Under the pieces are notes generated by a model. The model was not told the DNA's origin and did not search any database. It worked only from the letters and a program-made list of their open reading frames with translations. From assembly GCA_963281155.1 (NCBI GenBank), contig CAUJLY010000003.1, positions 7,378,001-7,442,000 of the forward strand: DNA of 64,000 bases, read 5' to 3'. Made by a program: the position numbers and the translations under genes. Below are positions 13,984 through 26,944 of the stretch, piece by piece (the first letter of the stretch is position 1; each line of letters begins with the position of its first letter). This DNA comes from Rhabditophanes sp. KR3021. Taxonomy: Eukaryota; Nematoda; Chromadorea; Rhabditida; Alloionematidae.

Positions 13984-16768
13984 TTATTGACGTTCTAATT
14001 CCTGCCTAGCTGCATCTCTAGCTTGCTTTTCTGCGTCCAATTTTTTCCACTCAGCCGCATTTAAAAGAGCATTGTCGTACAATTCCTTTGTTATTGGAGC
14101 AATTTGCAACACTAATTTGTAGCAGGGAAGACAAACTCCTTCCATAAACCCAACTTGCACTTTAGGCAAGTCATCAGCGAAATCCCTATCCATCATCGGA
14201 AGAGGAGTTCTACCATACTTCTTTTCCTCATCTCCTTGAATGTAAAATTCGTCGAAAATGACTTTGACTGTTTCACTTTGAACATGCCATGGCTTAGCAG
14301 CCGCAATCAAATCGCAAGCAGTCATTAAAACTGCCTGAGATAGTTTTCTAGATTCAGGCTCGTGCCATTCAAATCTGTTTTCGTTGATGATTTTTTCTAA
14401 ATTTCTTTTGTTGTCGAAGAATAAGGCTAAATCAGTTGCCAAGATACAATGCTTAACTAAATTGAGGATATCAGTGAAATCCTTTTTAGAGAAGTATTTT
14501 AGGACCTTGTGTTTTTCGCGTTGCAGAATAGAAACAGTTTGATTAAAGTGATGATGTTCCATGACAGAATTATTGTACAATTCCGCTAGAGGAGCATTAA
14601 CTGCCTTCATGTAAGCATTATTTTTGCCACGATGATCTAAATCATGCCCAAGTGCTCCTATAAACATAGCTAATCCTTCTTTGACTGTGTAGTAATTTGT
14701 TTTCTGAAGAAAAACAAACATTGAATGGAGGACGGCTACTCCGTGACTCCAGTTGTGATAAGCTACTCTGCGATAATTCATCCTAACACTCAAAACAAAC
14801 CTCACCACATCTTGTCTGTCGTAGCGGATTTTTCCAGCAAACAACGTATCAAACATCTTGACAACATATAAAGGTTTTTCCATTTCAGGTAAATCAAGTG
14901 AATTGAAAGGAAATGTTAAAACTTTGTCCGGTAAAATTTCATTTTCTTCGAGCATTTTGGACAATGCTACCGTTTCTTCGTCTGTACAAACTGAATGGTA
15001 ATGTAACACTTCAAGTGCCACCTTGTACTTCTCGTCAGCCCTTTTAAGTTTTCCGTATAATTTAGCATGATGGAGAGCTAATCCACAATAGACAGCAAAT
15101 ATCTCAAAGTCTACGCGATCGCCATCTTCGAAGTTGCCGTTCTTTTTATTAAGTAATTGAATCACGCCTAAGAAGACACCTTGAGCAAATATGGGCACGC
15201 ACATGATATTTTTTGTTTGAAATTTGGTGATTGAATCAACTTCGTTATTAAAACGCTCATCCTGAAGAGTATCATTTACAGTAAGTGTTTTCAGAGTCTT
15301 AGCCACATGCCCAGCAATTCCTTTATTTATACTGACTTTAATCTTCTTTGAATCTTCCATATATTTGAGAGCTTCTTCTTCGTTGTCGTAGGTGCCTACG
15401 TCGAAGATGCGAGGATACAAATATTCTTTGTCGGTGCTGAGTAGGAATAAGGAAGCTTTTTCAGCGTTCACTAATTCCTTGGCAAAGTTTAGTATTTTTA
15501 AAATAAGGAGATCCATCGAAGCCATTTCTTGGTACATTTCTTGTACCACGTTTAGCAAGAAATTGGTGATATTTATGTAGCGACTAGATGGAACATCATG
15601 GTCTACAAGATGGATTTGAGGTGATGGGATGAGCCTGTCGTTGTTAGGCACGCCATCGGCAGTTTGAGATCTTTTGCGGATCGGCTTATAATCATCACTC
15701 CTTTTACCACCATCTTTTTTGATAGAAGGTGACTTTCCTGTGACAGAAGTGGAACTTTTTCCTCTTTTTGCCGATCCTGAATAGTGTCCTTCTTTTGCAT
15801 TGCGTCCTTCACTTTCATCACTTTTTCCAGACTCTCTGTTACTATCGGATTCTTTAGACTCTTTACTGTCTGTCCCCTTTGAATCTTTGCTGTCATTTCT
15901 CTTCAGCAATCCCTTAGGATCTCTATTATCAACTCTCCTTTTGGAGGCTTTATTGTCACGTTCTTTCTTTAAGAGGTTTGAGTCACTCATGCTTGTTGCT
16001 CCCTTTGCTGAACCTTGATTTTGTAATGTCCTTGTAGCTTTTTTGATGGAAATTAATTGGAAACTAGATGAAATTTGGGAGATATCAGGAAGGCGATCTG
16101 AGCTATTCTTGTATTTGGAAGCAAAATTGAACAAAGCACCAAATAAAAAGCCAAACACATTAACAAGTCTAACATCAGCTGGACACAACTCTTCATTCAT
16201 AAAATATATTTTGCCCATTTCAAATTCAGGTCGGAGGACTGTGTCTGTAACATTCAATACATACTTAGCATCTGATGGCAAGTCTGCCTTTTTGATAAGG
16301 ATTGTGTTGATTTGGTTTTGATTTGCAACAATTTGGTACAGATTTTTGTCTGATAAGTTATAGGCAACAACTATGACCTCTCCTTTGTGAAGACACTCTT
16401 GTTTGCACAAAACACCCAACTCATACATAATATGCATTTGGTTGTAAGATTTGGTTTGAAGAAATTTTTTGATTCCTCTTTTGTTAGCAATCTGAAATTG
16501 GTGAAAGTAAATGTTATTTGCCACAATATTTATGTTAATCATGATTAAGAACAAAGAATAAACTTACATTCCAAGGGTAGGAGTTAGTATCGGTTAAATT
16601 AGGCAAAGTTCCCAGTCTTCTTGCTTGATGCTGACTGTCTAATCGCATTTCTTGCCATGCGTTGAAAGTTTCATTTGAAACTGACCGTCCACACACGTAA
16701 GTCGTTAGAAAAGCCGGGTTCTCTTTGAGATAATTTAAAACGACATCTTCAGTTGTTCTAGGAGCCAT
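13984..16768 (-). CDS. GAF-domain 3',5'-cyclic nucleotide phosphodiesterase (PDE5/10/11 group)
   Basis: Hydrolyses cyclic nucleotides, probably cGMP. 902 residues in two exons, 16768-16568 and 16491-13984, separated by a 76-bp intron in frame. The ATG follows an acceptor-like ACATACAG. Residues 1-60 carry an N-terminal helix (ENPAFLTTYV) like that of PDE10/PDE11-type enzymes. About 100-230 is a degenerate first GAF-like region, followed by a Lys/Ser/Asp-rich disordered insert (about 250-350). A clear GAF domain spans about 390-540. The catalytic domain follows, with YHNWSHGV near 644, GHDLDHRG near 682 (metal site), ATDLALFF near 751 and ACDLIAAAKPW near 794; all key His/Asp residues are present. 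In nematodes such enzymes work in cGMP sensory signalling. Which member of the group it is cannot be fixed by eye; C. elegans PDE-5 is the likely counterpart. Confidence 0.9.
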
Positions 16769-18714
16769 GATCTGTATGTGTTAAATGATTTAGATGGCAG
16801 TTGTCAAGAAACTATGACAGCTAAAAAGAGAATAACTAGTGGATGATAAAAACACAATTTATATAGGCAAAATTTCAGATTAACACCAACTCTATATAAA
16901 GGAAAATTGAGATTAGATCAACTTTATAAAAGGAATTTTTAGACTAGCGATACTATTATGGAAATGAAAAATATTATTTTGAAGCTTATCCAAGTAATAA
17001 AAATACGAATCTCCTTAAATATACTTATCCCATAAGAATTGTATGACGACACAATCGGATGCCAAGGAAGCTACTTTGCTTAATAGACATAAAGTGGAAT
17101 GCCTGTCTTTTTAGAAAACTTAACTTACATATAAAGAAATAATTTCAAAAAAATAAGATAACTTAAAGGTGATGACCTCAATTGTAATCTAAATGTACTT
17201 ATATGCGCTTTTTATGGCATCAAAAGGTTGTGATATGGTCGATAAAGTATTATTATGTCCGCATATATTATGATATGTACACCTGCCACTTCATAATCAA
17301 AAGAGTAAAGTTGTAATGAGTTGTAATGAGTTGTGGTGAAGGAGTAAGGAGTGTAGAGGTTTAAAATAATGACTTTTATTATTTGCTAGACCGGGAACTT
17401 ACAAAATAATGAGGAAGGTAATTTGTTTATGTGATGCAAGATAAAGAGAGGAGCTGTAATGAGAATTTATTATTGTTTATCATATTTTTCCAAATGTTTC
17501 TACAATATTATACACTGAAGCCTTTTTGTCGAAAAAGTATTGATGAAATGTAGTAGTAGGGATACGTCAAAGAAGGATATTGTGCCTATATTTTGATTAA
17601 ACCAGGAATTATATATTATTATCCTGATTAAAATCTGCTTTTATTAACTTTGTAGCCACATTAAATCATACACCTCACTACATATTTTCTTTCTGTAAGC
17701 TTTTGCTGAGCAAATTATTATTTAAAGAAGACATGAAATGTAAAGAGATGACATGAAAAAGGACAATAATTGGAGAGAAATTAAATGTGTCTAATGAAAG
17801 AAATTTTAATTTAACGCAATATGTTTCAGTAAATTGTCAGTATATCCATTCTCATCGATTTCCTCAACAATAAACATTATTCATAATTATAAATTTATTC
17901 TAATTCACCCCTAACAAGTAGACTGTAAAAGCATATGTCTTCAAAAAATATTTGTATCAACAAACAATGACGACATCGCCTCTTTTTTATTGAACTTAAT
18001 TAATAGGAAAAATAAAAAATTATAATGGACTTTTCAACACCTTCTTTATTCATTTACAATTGATAACAATTAAATGCCATTTCCTTTTCAAATACCAAAC
18101 AAAACCTTTTAAATGGTTGGGTAAGTTGTTGACACAAAGTTATTTAATAAAAGCAAACAATTTATTTTTTATATTCTAAGAATAACTTATCTTTTTCTCA
18201 TATTACCTTTTATATTGAAATAATTTGTGTGTATGCGCAGTATTGGCATATAAAAATGAATGAGGATAATCTGTATTTATTTATTGGAAATGCCGTGGCA
18301 TGTAAAAAGAAAATGTCAAATCATAACACATTACGACGCTTATATTCAAATTAAAGGAAGAGGTGTGAAAGAAGGATCTTTTTCAATATTTGGCAATACT
18401 TTCAGAGATTGGCAACTTCCTTACTGTCATAGTGAGCTTATTTCTGAAGCTGTAGAAAAGACTATACGTATATTTATTTACAAAGTCCGTTATCAAACAC
18501 AAATATAATATACACGACACACATTCTCTTGCTCATTACCAATTTATTGCCAATTTTTAGATATTGTAAGTTGAAGAGAAGTATATAATAATTTCATATA
18601 CACTTTTGTTTGGTCACGCAGATGTTGGCAAAAAATCTATGGTCGATTATTTGTAATTAATTACATTATTTCGTATTTTTTCTTTAATCCCATATTTGTT
18701 TGGATTAACTAAAG
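16769..18714. other. intergenic, no firm gene
   Basis: AT-rich spacer. Contains a short tandem repeat (TTGTAATGAG twice, then a diverged third copy, 17311-17340). An 82-codon open frame at 18260-18508 has a coding-like stretch (GVKEGSFSIFGNTFRDWQ) but no family, start or splice support; it may be a remnant. Confidence 0.4.
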
Positions 18715-19511
18715 ATGAACAAGTATTTGAGACCACCTAATAATGCAAATAAGACTAATCATCTATCTAGTCTTTGTAACTGTCTACGAACCTCAGGATC
18801 TAATTGCAATTTTGACAATTTTGTTAACGAGAATGGTGTATTGGGAGCGTCAACAAAAGGCAACCATCACTCTAACCCCCATGATTGGAATGAGCTTGGG
18901 GGTGTCTTTTACACAATCTCAATAATTCTAATGTTCAGTGGAGTAATCATAGTTTTGATGTTTCGCTCAATTAAACGTTCAAAAAACCACATGGAAATTG
19001 ATACGTTGTTGGAAACGATGCGATATCGTGAAGAATTGGATAATAACTGTCGACAAAAGAAACGACTCAAGAAAGCAAAAAACAAGGTTACAGCTTGGCT
19101 GAATAAAAACAATGAAAAAGTTTGGACTAGTAGTGCACAAATTACCATTCGCAGAAGTCCGACATTCACAAGGCAACGTCGTGAATCGCACATGTAAGTA
19201 AACTCACTAAATAGAGCTTATTATTGCTCCAAAAGTAATGACTTTAATTGTTATTTTTGTCAACGATTCATGACCACACTTTTATGTCAATTAACACGAA
19301 AAACATCAATTACATTTTTCTTTTTAGATCTAGCATATCCTTCATACCAGACATCATAATATCACCGAGCAATGACGATTTTCTGTATAATTGTTCGACG
19401 GCGCCAAGAAAAACACCCTCACTCAGTTTAATGTATAATTTTAATCAAAGTCGTTCGCATTCAATAGCATCAGAATGTTCATACTATGGAAATGATATTG
19501 AAAGTGTGTAA
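18715..19511 (+). CDS. small single-pass membrane protein, KCNE-like layout
   Basis: 220 residues in two exons, 18715-19193 and 19328-19511, joined in frame over a 134-bp intron with GTAAGT and TTTTTAG ends. There is no signal peptide. The N-terminal 60 residues contain three cysteines, one hydrophobic segment lies at about 62-83 (GVFYTISIILMFSGVIIVLM), and then comes a basic juxtamembrane stretch FRSIKRSK and a Lys/Arg-rich cytoplasmic tail with Ser-rich end. The layout (outside N-terminus, one helix, I-K-R-S-K after the helix) recalls KCNE/MPS potassium-channel subunits, but I see no decisive motif, so the family is uncertain. Could equally be a nematode-specific membrane adaptor. Confidence 0.7.
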
Positions 19512-21971
19512 AGAATATTTCTCAGCACATAATTGACATTAAAATAATATTTTTAGATAACTTTTGATACAATACAATTTTATTATTTTGTAACACATTC
19601 TCAAAATTGAATAATAAATCTGTCTTGATACCTTCCTTTCTTATACTCCTTATACCTAGTATACTTGTGTATCTATTTAAACAAAAAATTAGTATCATCT
19701 TTTCAATAGAAAATTATTTCCTTGAATAGGTAACTTCGTTTTTGAGTGCAAACTAATTTAATGTATTCTTTGTGGACACATACTTAAGACAGTCATTAAT
19801 TGGTTACATAAATTAAAACATCAGCTATACAAATTATTTCGAGACTGGCTTCTATCTCTCATGCCATCATTAATAACATCCAATATAGGCAATAATGTTT
19901 TGGAAGTTTTTGTCTGTATTCAACTAGTTGTCTTTCATGGACACACCAATTTTATTGCAAATGAATATTGTGGCATTTATTCTAAAGGTAAATAACTATT
20001 GAATGCCATCACTATTTGGTTATCCTTTAAGTACAGTAAAGTTTAGGAAAGAAGAAAAAATGACTTATCTAGTTACATGAAATTGAAGTGAGTTTCGGCG
20101 ATTCAAGTTTTTGTTTCACATCTTATCATTTTGCCTAAATATAATATTCATATAGTATAATATTTTGAAAGCCTTTACTCTTCAAAAAAAGGAAACTCCA
20201 TCCTTGAACCTATTTCAAAAAACAAATAAGTCACAAACTTTAACACAAATAATTGCTAAATATTATGACTATTTATAACTATTTTTTGAGCGCCTCTATC
20301 AATGATAAACTTTTAAGTGGAACTTTTTGGGTGAGAAATGTGTGTTTTGTTTATTCTATTGCTCCTTCCCAACGGTGTCGTTTAAAAGTTGAACAATTTG
20401 TTATAAATGACGTAAATGAACATAAAAAACGTGTTTTCCTTTTAATTAATAAGGAAGAGTGGGTTTTTGAAGTAGTTTCTATTAGATAGGGTGCATTAAG
20501 TTTGGTAGTGGTCATTTTACTAAATACATACTAATCCACAATTAATACATATTTATGACAAAAATGAAGCCAAATTTTTAATTTGATATATCTTTTTCAA
20601 GGACATATCGATGAGTGCTTGCAAAATCTAACTTTTTTGTTCATTTAATATTTCTTGCTATATGTTAGGCAATCCTTATCTTATCCCTATTTATTCATAT
20701 TTATTCCTATTTATTTTCATTTAAGTACCAAATCGCAATACAAAACCAAAGTCCTCATATTCGAAAAACCACTACTTTAATAAGAATTGAACAATTCAAG
20801 CATAATTCACCCATTTCAACCATTAATGTCTGAGGTTCCATTGTTTTCATTTTTAAAAATAAATAATCCTACATTTTTCTTTATTTTCTTTCAATTCTAA
20901 ACATATATGGGATTAAAATAGGAAGAGACTTATTCATCAAAATGTTTGAAATGTCATTTGTTTTTTTGTTTATAAAGTCTCCTGTATTCCCCTCGATGTA
21001 GCTATTGGCGAGGACGAATTATGGGGTATAATTTATATACTAATTAGTTCATGTCCTTTACATAGCATTTTCCAAGATATCCATAAGTCCAGGGAAATTG
21101 ATGTCACTTTGGAATTAGTTTAAACTCCACCAAGCCTTAAAATAACATTTTTTAATAATCGTTTAGAAGTGTATAAATGTGGTATATTTGATGAGGTCGG
21201 TATTTTATTGGTTTGCAATTTATTCTATCAAAAATCATATAATTTTTTGCTATCTTGATAAATGAGACAATTCCATAAGACTCCATTTTGTTTGATATTA
21301 AACCGTGTCTCTCAAAAAATTCACGAAGTGTCAAGCTTCAGTAAAGTTATCTATGTGAGCTTAAATTATTTATTCTAAAGTGAACTTTATGAGCCTTTCT
21401 AATCACCAATTAGTAATTCCTTTGACAGGCTTTTCATTATCTTTGATTTGAAAGAATTAACAAAACATGTCTTAACCTCCAACTAGATTTAGTAAGAAGA
21501 ATACAAAATAAATTATCCACTCTTAATCAAAACAATATACTGCCACAAATGACATTTCCTTGTTGCCTTACATTTTTTAATAATTCTTTACATATTTAAC
21601 ATATCGCCCTACCATTACTCACATCCACCCTTTCACAACATGTAATTTAAACCTAATCAAATATATCCTTTCCAACCATACTCCCCAAATCTTTCCAAAC
21701 ACCTCAACAAATAACCAAACAACTCCATTAACTCCATTATCCCTTAAATCTAAACTATATTATGAAAGTTAATTTGATAGTACACGGCATTCTTACAAAG
21801 TAATAATGCAATACGAGTATCTTTCTTTTTGTGTCCTTATAAATAGCTTACGGCTATTTGAAACGAAATTTGATTCCATTTTAGTGCTAGGCCGCCTTAG
21901 ACATATACACACACACAACACAAGTTATGAATTTATTTTTTTTAGATGTGTTTATTCAAAAATTGGTTATA
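19512..21971. other. intergenic, upstream of the ligand-gated channel gene
   Basis: No supported gene. A 78-codon frame at 20253-20489 (+) and a 60-codon frame at 21152-21334 (-) look partly coding but have no splice context or family. A tract with no G on the + strand runs 21643-21763, close upstream of the channel gene. An acceptor-like TTTTTTTTAG lies at 21936-21945 and probably takes the spliced leader. Confidence 0.4.
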
Positions 21972-23731
21972 ATGGTTTTGCTATTAATGTTATTAAATGT
22001 GCTAATTTGTTGTACGGGTGGTATGAATTCATTTGTAAGTTGGAATTAGATTGAGATCATTTTGTTGGTTGTAGAATAGCGAGGCAGATGTCGGTTCAGA
22101 GGAATATTCGCACTCTCCAATGTACAAAGATCCAAATGATTTTGATGAGAGAATAAAGATTCGTTCAAGAAATGAGCATATTTTAGATTATGTGGAGGAA
22201 AGTAATAGCTTAGAAGCAAATGTAACTAAATTACTTGATGCTTTAGTGGCAAGTCATGACCGGCGAATTCGGCCAAATTATGGGGGTAAGGGATGAGTTG
22301 TATTTGAAATTATTATTTAACACATCATAAAAGAGTATATAAAGTATAAATATTTCAGGTCCCCCGCTTTCAGTAAATGTTACAGCTCACATCATTACAA
22401 TATCTGCAATTTCCGAAGTTTCAATGGTAAGTATTTGGTGAATAACACATTATTTCCTTTAATAAATAGGATTATACATTGGACCTTTATTTGCGCCAAT
22501 TTTGGACAGATAAAAGACTGGCATTCAGAAAATATAATTCGATGAATTTGACTTCCTTGACTGTTGGCTTTGATATGGTCAAGCATCTATTTGTACCAGA
22601 TACATTTTTTCCGTAAATGAGCCTTGATATGTTTAATGTAGTAATATTTTTTAGAAATGAAAAGAAATCTTTTTTCCATACAACAACATCACACAACTCA
22701 TTTCTAAGGATAGACCAGGATGGAAATGTTATAAGAAGCATTAGGTTAACAGTAACTGCCTTTTGCCCTATGAATTTAAGGCTCTTTCCCCTGGATACTC
22801 AATCTTGCCCTTTAGAAATAGAGGTAAGTAGGAAATAAGATTGCTATTTTTTAATGTATGTTTTCAGAGTTATGGTTACTCCACACAAGATATAATCTAC
22901 CATTGGCATGAGCCAAATGGAACTGTTTTCAATACAGCACTTTCGATAGATGAAGACGTAAATTTGGCTCATTTTACAATCGGGGATCTCACAAATATAG
23001 AAAGAACCATCTCTTTGTCAACAGGTGAATACTCTCGGCTGACAGCGTATTTTGTGTTTAAAAGAAATATCGGCTTCTTTTTGATACAGGTGTACTTGCC
23101 AAGTTCACTGATAGTCGTGGTTTCGTGGATTAGTTTCTGGATACAACGAGGTCGGTTTAAGGTATTAAAGAGTTTTCTCATTTAATTTATAGAAGCTATA
23201 CAAGCTAGAATTACTATCGGTGTGACATCTGTGTTGACGATTGTTAGTACAAATTCAAACACCACGTCAAAAGTCAGTTATATCCGAAGTTTGGATATTT
23301 ACTTGCTGGTGTCATTTATTTTCGTATTTGCCAGTCTTCTGGAGTATGCAATTATAGGGTATTTGATGAAGAAAAATAAAATAAATGCCCCGAAGACAAG
23401 TTCAGCAAAGTCACCCACTCCTAATATTCAATTTTATCACCTTGATGAAACGAATCACCCACAATTGATGAGAGCAAATCAGCCAGGGACATTTGTTATT
23501 TCTAAAAGATCTAAAAAGTTGAAGGCCAGAAACGGAACTTTAACAAAACATTCTGATCAAGATATTCCTTTGCTTAATCTATCGCCAAATCATTTAACAT
23601 TAATCACCAAAACTCCACACAAGAGAAAAAGTGGCTTCAAACCTTCAGATTTAGATATCATTTCAAGGGTTGCTTTTCCTTTATGTTATACATTGTTCCA
23701 TATAATTTATTGGACTGTTCATTTTGTCTAA
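21972..23731 (+). CDS. Cys-loop ligand-gated ion channel subunit (GABA/glycine-like)
   Basis: Plasma-membrane neurotransmitter-gated channel subunit, 491 residues. Seven exons: 21972-22034, 22075-22285, 22359-22426, 22470-22612, 22655-22823, 22868-23150, 23193-23731; all joints keep frame. Residues 1-17 are a signal peptide. The ligand-binding domain has a canonical Cys-loop at about 199-213 (C-P-M-N-L-R-L-F-P-L-D-T-Q-S-C). TM1 is near 280-300, TM2 is ARITIGVTSVLTIVST near 318-333, TM3 near 345-367 and TM4 at the C-terminus. The segment before TM2 reads REAIQAR where anion channels have A-x-P-A-R, so the selectivity-filter proline is replaced by Gln and a Glu sits just before; ion selectivity is therefore uncertain. 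The closest relatives are probably the LGC/GABA-A-like nematode subunits. The donor of intron 6 (GTCGGT) is atypical. Confidence 0.9.
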
Positions 23732-24075
23732 ATAAAGTCAACCACATATGTCAAATTTACTTCCTCCCAAATCACTTCCTCATTTATTTGCAATTAAAGT
23801 TTGCGCATATATTTATTTATCCCTTGACCTAATAATACCTGAGAATAGGTAAACTAAAATGTGCGCGCTCTCTTTTAACTCTAAATCAAACAACCGTTCT
23901 CTGCAAATACATATTCTGACCGCTTATTTGTAGCATACTTATACCTATTATTTGCACAAAAAGTTCTTAAACAATCGCTGACGTGGCCATCACTTTTTTA
24001 GTTTGGTCCCACCTTATTTATTCTCGTACCGGCTAAATCTCAGTTAGCATTATCATTTCCACATCAATACTCCCC
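23732..24075. other. intergenic
   Basis: Short spacer between the channel gene and the PDI gene; contains the probable PDI promoter. It includes CTGACGTGGCC at about 23979-23990, a CRE/XBP1-like ACGTGG core that would suit an ER-stress-induced chaperone gene (inference). Confidence 0.45.
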
Positions 24076-25971
24076 ATGAAAGTTTTATTTTTTGGTTTAT
24101 TAGTGGTAGCGGCCGTCGCGTCTGCCCTTGACGTCGACAAAGAAGATGGAGTCGTCGTGTTGACTGAAGCCAATTTCGATGATTTTATTAAGGAAAATCC
24201 ACTTGTTTTGGTAGAGTTTTATGCCACCTTTTGTGGGCATTGTAAAAGTCTTGCCCCTGAGTATGCGAAAGCTTCGAAGTTGGTAAAGATCCCTCTAGCT
24301 AAAGTGGAATGCACCGTCGAAGAGAACCTCGGGAAGCGGTTTAATATTCAAGGATACCCTACTATTAAATTATTTAATGAAAAATATACGGAGCCCATTG
24401 ATTTTGATGGTACGAGAGATGCTGATGGCATTGTTGATTGGGTCAACATGAAGACTGACCCTGATTATAAGGCACCTGCCGAAGAGACTGTTACTTTGAA
24501 TGGTGATAACTTTGATCAGTATACTGGAGATAAGGAAATTATTTTGGTGGTATTCCATGCTAAATGGTAAGGTTTGTTTATTTGGGTAGTAATATATTTT
24601 TTAGGTGTGGACATTGCAAAAATTTGATGCCTGAATTGGAGAAAGCTGCCAAAGTTTTGAAAGGTGACGGAATTGAGATTGCAAAGGTTGATGCTACTGA
24701 GGAGAAGAAATTAGCTGACCAATTCAATGTCAAAGGTTTCCCAACCATTAAAATCATGAGAAACGGACGTAGATTTGATTACGATGGACCCCGTGAAGCC
24801 CAAGGAATCATCAAGTATATGCGCGATCAAGCTCAACCAGCTGCTCAAGAAATCAAAAGTGTGGGCGAAGCTAGAAAGCTGTTCTCCAAAAGTGACATTA
24901 CCATCATCGGTTTCTTTGCCCTTGAAGATGGAGTTCAATATAACGCATTCTACGAAGCTTCTGAAAAGATGAGAGAACAAATCAAAGGCATCGCCTTTAC
25001 TACTGACCTTGCCACCATGAAACATTACAGTGCTCAACCAGGAGACATCATCATCTATTACCCGAGCATCTTTGTTTCGAAGTATGAAAAAAAACAAAAG
25101 GTATACAACAAAAATCTTGCTACAGCCGAAGATTTGCTTGCTTTCTGGAAGGACAACTCCGCCCCAATGGTGGGCCAAATGACAAGGGCTAATGCTGCCT
25201 TTGCTTACTCGAAATTCCCACTTGTTGTCGTTTATTACAATGCAGACTTTACTCCCCAATACCGGGAGGGCAGTCAATTCTGGAGGAAGAAAGTAGTCGA
25301 AGTTGCTAATGAATACAAGGATTCCAAGTATAGATTTGCCGTGGCCGACGAAGAAGAGTTTGGTAAAGAATTAGCTGAAGTCGGTTTAGGTGATTCTGGA
25401 CTAGAACAAAATGTAATTATCTTTGGCTTTGATGGCAAGAAATACCCAATGGATCCAAATGTATATGATGGAGAACTTGATGAAAATCTAGCCCAATTCA
25501 TGAAAGATACCAATACTGGAAAGGTAAAAGCTTTTGTGAAGAGTGCTCCAGTTCCTAAATCAAACAACTTGGCAGTAAAGACAGTGGTCGCATCTACTTT
25601 CAATAAAATTGTTGGAGATGAAAAGAAGGACGCACTCATTTATTTATATGCTCCATGGTAAGTCTAAATGAAATGATTATTAATAAGTTGTATTTAGGTG
25701 CGGACATTGCCAAAAATTCGAAAAACCATATTCTCAATTGGCGGAAAAACTAAAAAAGGAACAACCAAACCTTGTTCTAGGCAAGATGGATGCCACCTCC
25801 AATGATCCTCCACTCGGCTTTGGAGTCGAAGGCTTCCCAACAATCTACTTTGCACCAGCTGGAAAGAAGTCCGAACCAATCAAATACACCGGAAACAGAG
25901 ATCTGGATGATTTAGTAAAATTCATGAAAAAACATGCCGTCAAAAGTTACCAAACAAAGGAAGAATTGTAA
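24076..25971 (+). CDS. ERp72/PDIA4-type protein disulfide isomerase
   Basis: ER-lumen oxidoreductase that forms and rearranges disulfide bonds in secreted proteins. 605 residues in three exons: 24076-24566, 24605-25657, 25698-25971. Signal peptide at 1-17. Three active thioredoxin domains in the ERp72 order a0-a-b-b'-a': active sites FCGHC at 52-56, WCGHC at about 164-168 and WCGHC at about 515-519. Each of the two introns falls inside the W codon of a CGHC site, which suggests domain-duplication history. The C-terminus is KEEL, the ER-retention signal known from ERp72. The first active site has Phe for the usual Trp, a mild change. Closest family: vertebrate PDIA4 and C. elegans C14B9.2 (from memory). 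Confidence 0.95.
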
Positions 25972-26199
25972 ACAGTTGAAACGTAAAAAAGATGCCTTTA
26001 GTATTTTATTGATCTTAAATAAAGCATTTTCTTTTTATTTGGGTATTTCATTGGAGTCTATTGATTGGTAATGGTTTCAAGTCAGTTGATGTTGTTTTAA
26101 AATATTGCTGTTATAAATGCAAGTAATGGCAAATTAAAGTCAAGACACTCTTTTAACCTGTACGAAAGTTGTACAAAGTTTTTTGTTGCGTTTGTTATA

Positions 26200-26883
26200 T
26201 AATTGATAAAAAATGTCGACACACACTTCATAACAACACTTTGATCTATGATTTAATATTCCAAACAATTGGCCTTATTCATTTAAGGAAGGTGATGGAG
26301 AAATTAGGTATAATATGCATGCTCATGCTCATATTCCATGGGCTGTTGATAAGAAGTTTAGAGAGCTTATTACTATTATTCCCACTTTTGATCCTCGGTT
26401 TGAGTTATTGTACATTACAAAGCCAGCACCATTTACTGGTGTAGCTCATTTGTCTTCGGCATTTGACTTTTTGTCTTCAGCCTTAAAAAATTGCCTTTGA
26501 AGTTGAATTGGGTAGAGGTGTTTGTTGCCTGAATGAGGGTATCGAATATTGAATCAAAGTCACCAACCTCTCTTTTTTGACATTGATCATTTTAAGGTAG
26601 AATTAATTCGAACTGTCCGCTTTCAAGCTAAAGAGCATTTTAAAGAAGAGGAAGATGTGGTGGTATGCAAGGAAATTCCCATCCAAGTTAAAATGAACCA
26701 AACAAATACCTTCAATTCTGTTATCCAATTAAAAGGATTAGCTACTAGTTTGAGTTGGGAAAGCAATTTGAAAGTTTACTACAACATTCGACTTGTGGCT
26801 TGGGTGGAAAAGATGGCAAATCAGATAAAAAGGCTCAATTTTTGGTCCCAGTGATGATAGCTGGTCCTAGAGTAGGAGCTTAA
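26200..26883 (+). pseudogene. decayed arrestin-domain protein gene
   Basis: Pieces of an arrestin fold appear in changing frames. The frame ending at 26500 holds the arrestin N-domain (IRYNMHAHAHIPWAVDKK, like the R-Y-x-x-x-A-x-x-x-x-P-W signature). Another frame has FEVELGRGV then CLNEGIEY and an in-frame stop near 26551. The frame at 26549-26854 has the C-domain strand IDHFKVELIRTVRFQAKEHF. The natural end, FLVPVMIAGPRVGA and a stop at 26883, lies in yet another frame. At least three frame changes and one stop make it non-functional. The family (ARRD/alpha-arrestin) acts in endocytic trafficking and is expanded in nematodes. Confidence 0.75.
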
Positions 26884-26944
26884 TAAAGCATCTTCATTTA
26901 CATTATGGTGTTGAGGATAATTTGGATATAAAGCTTTGTCATTT

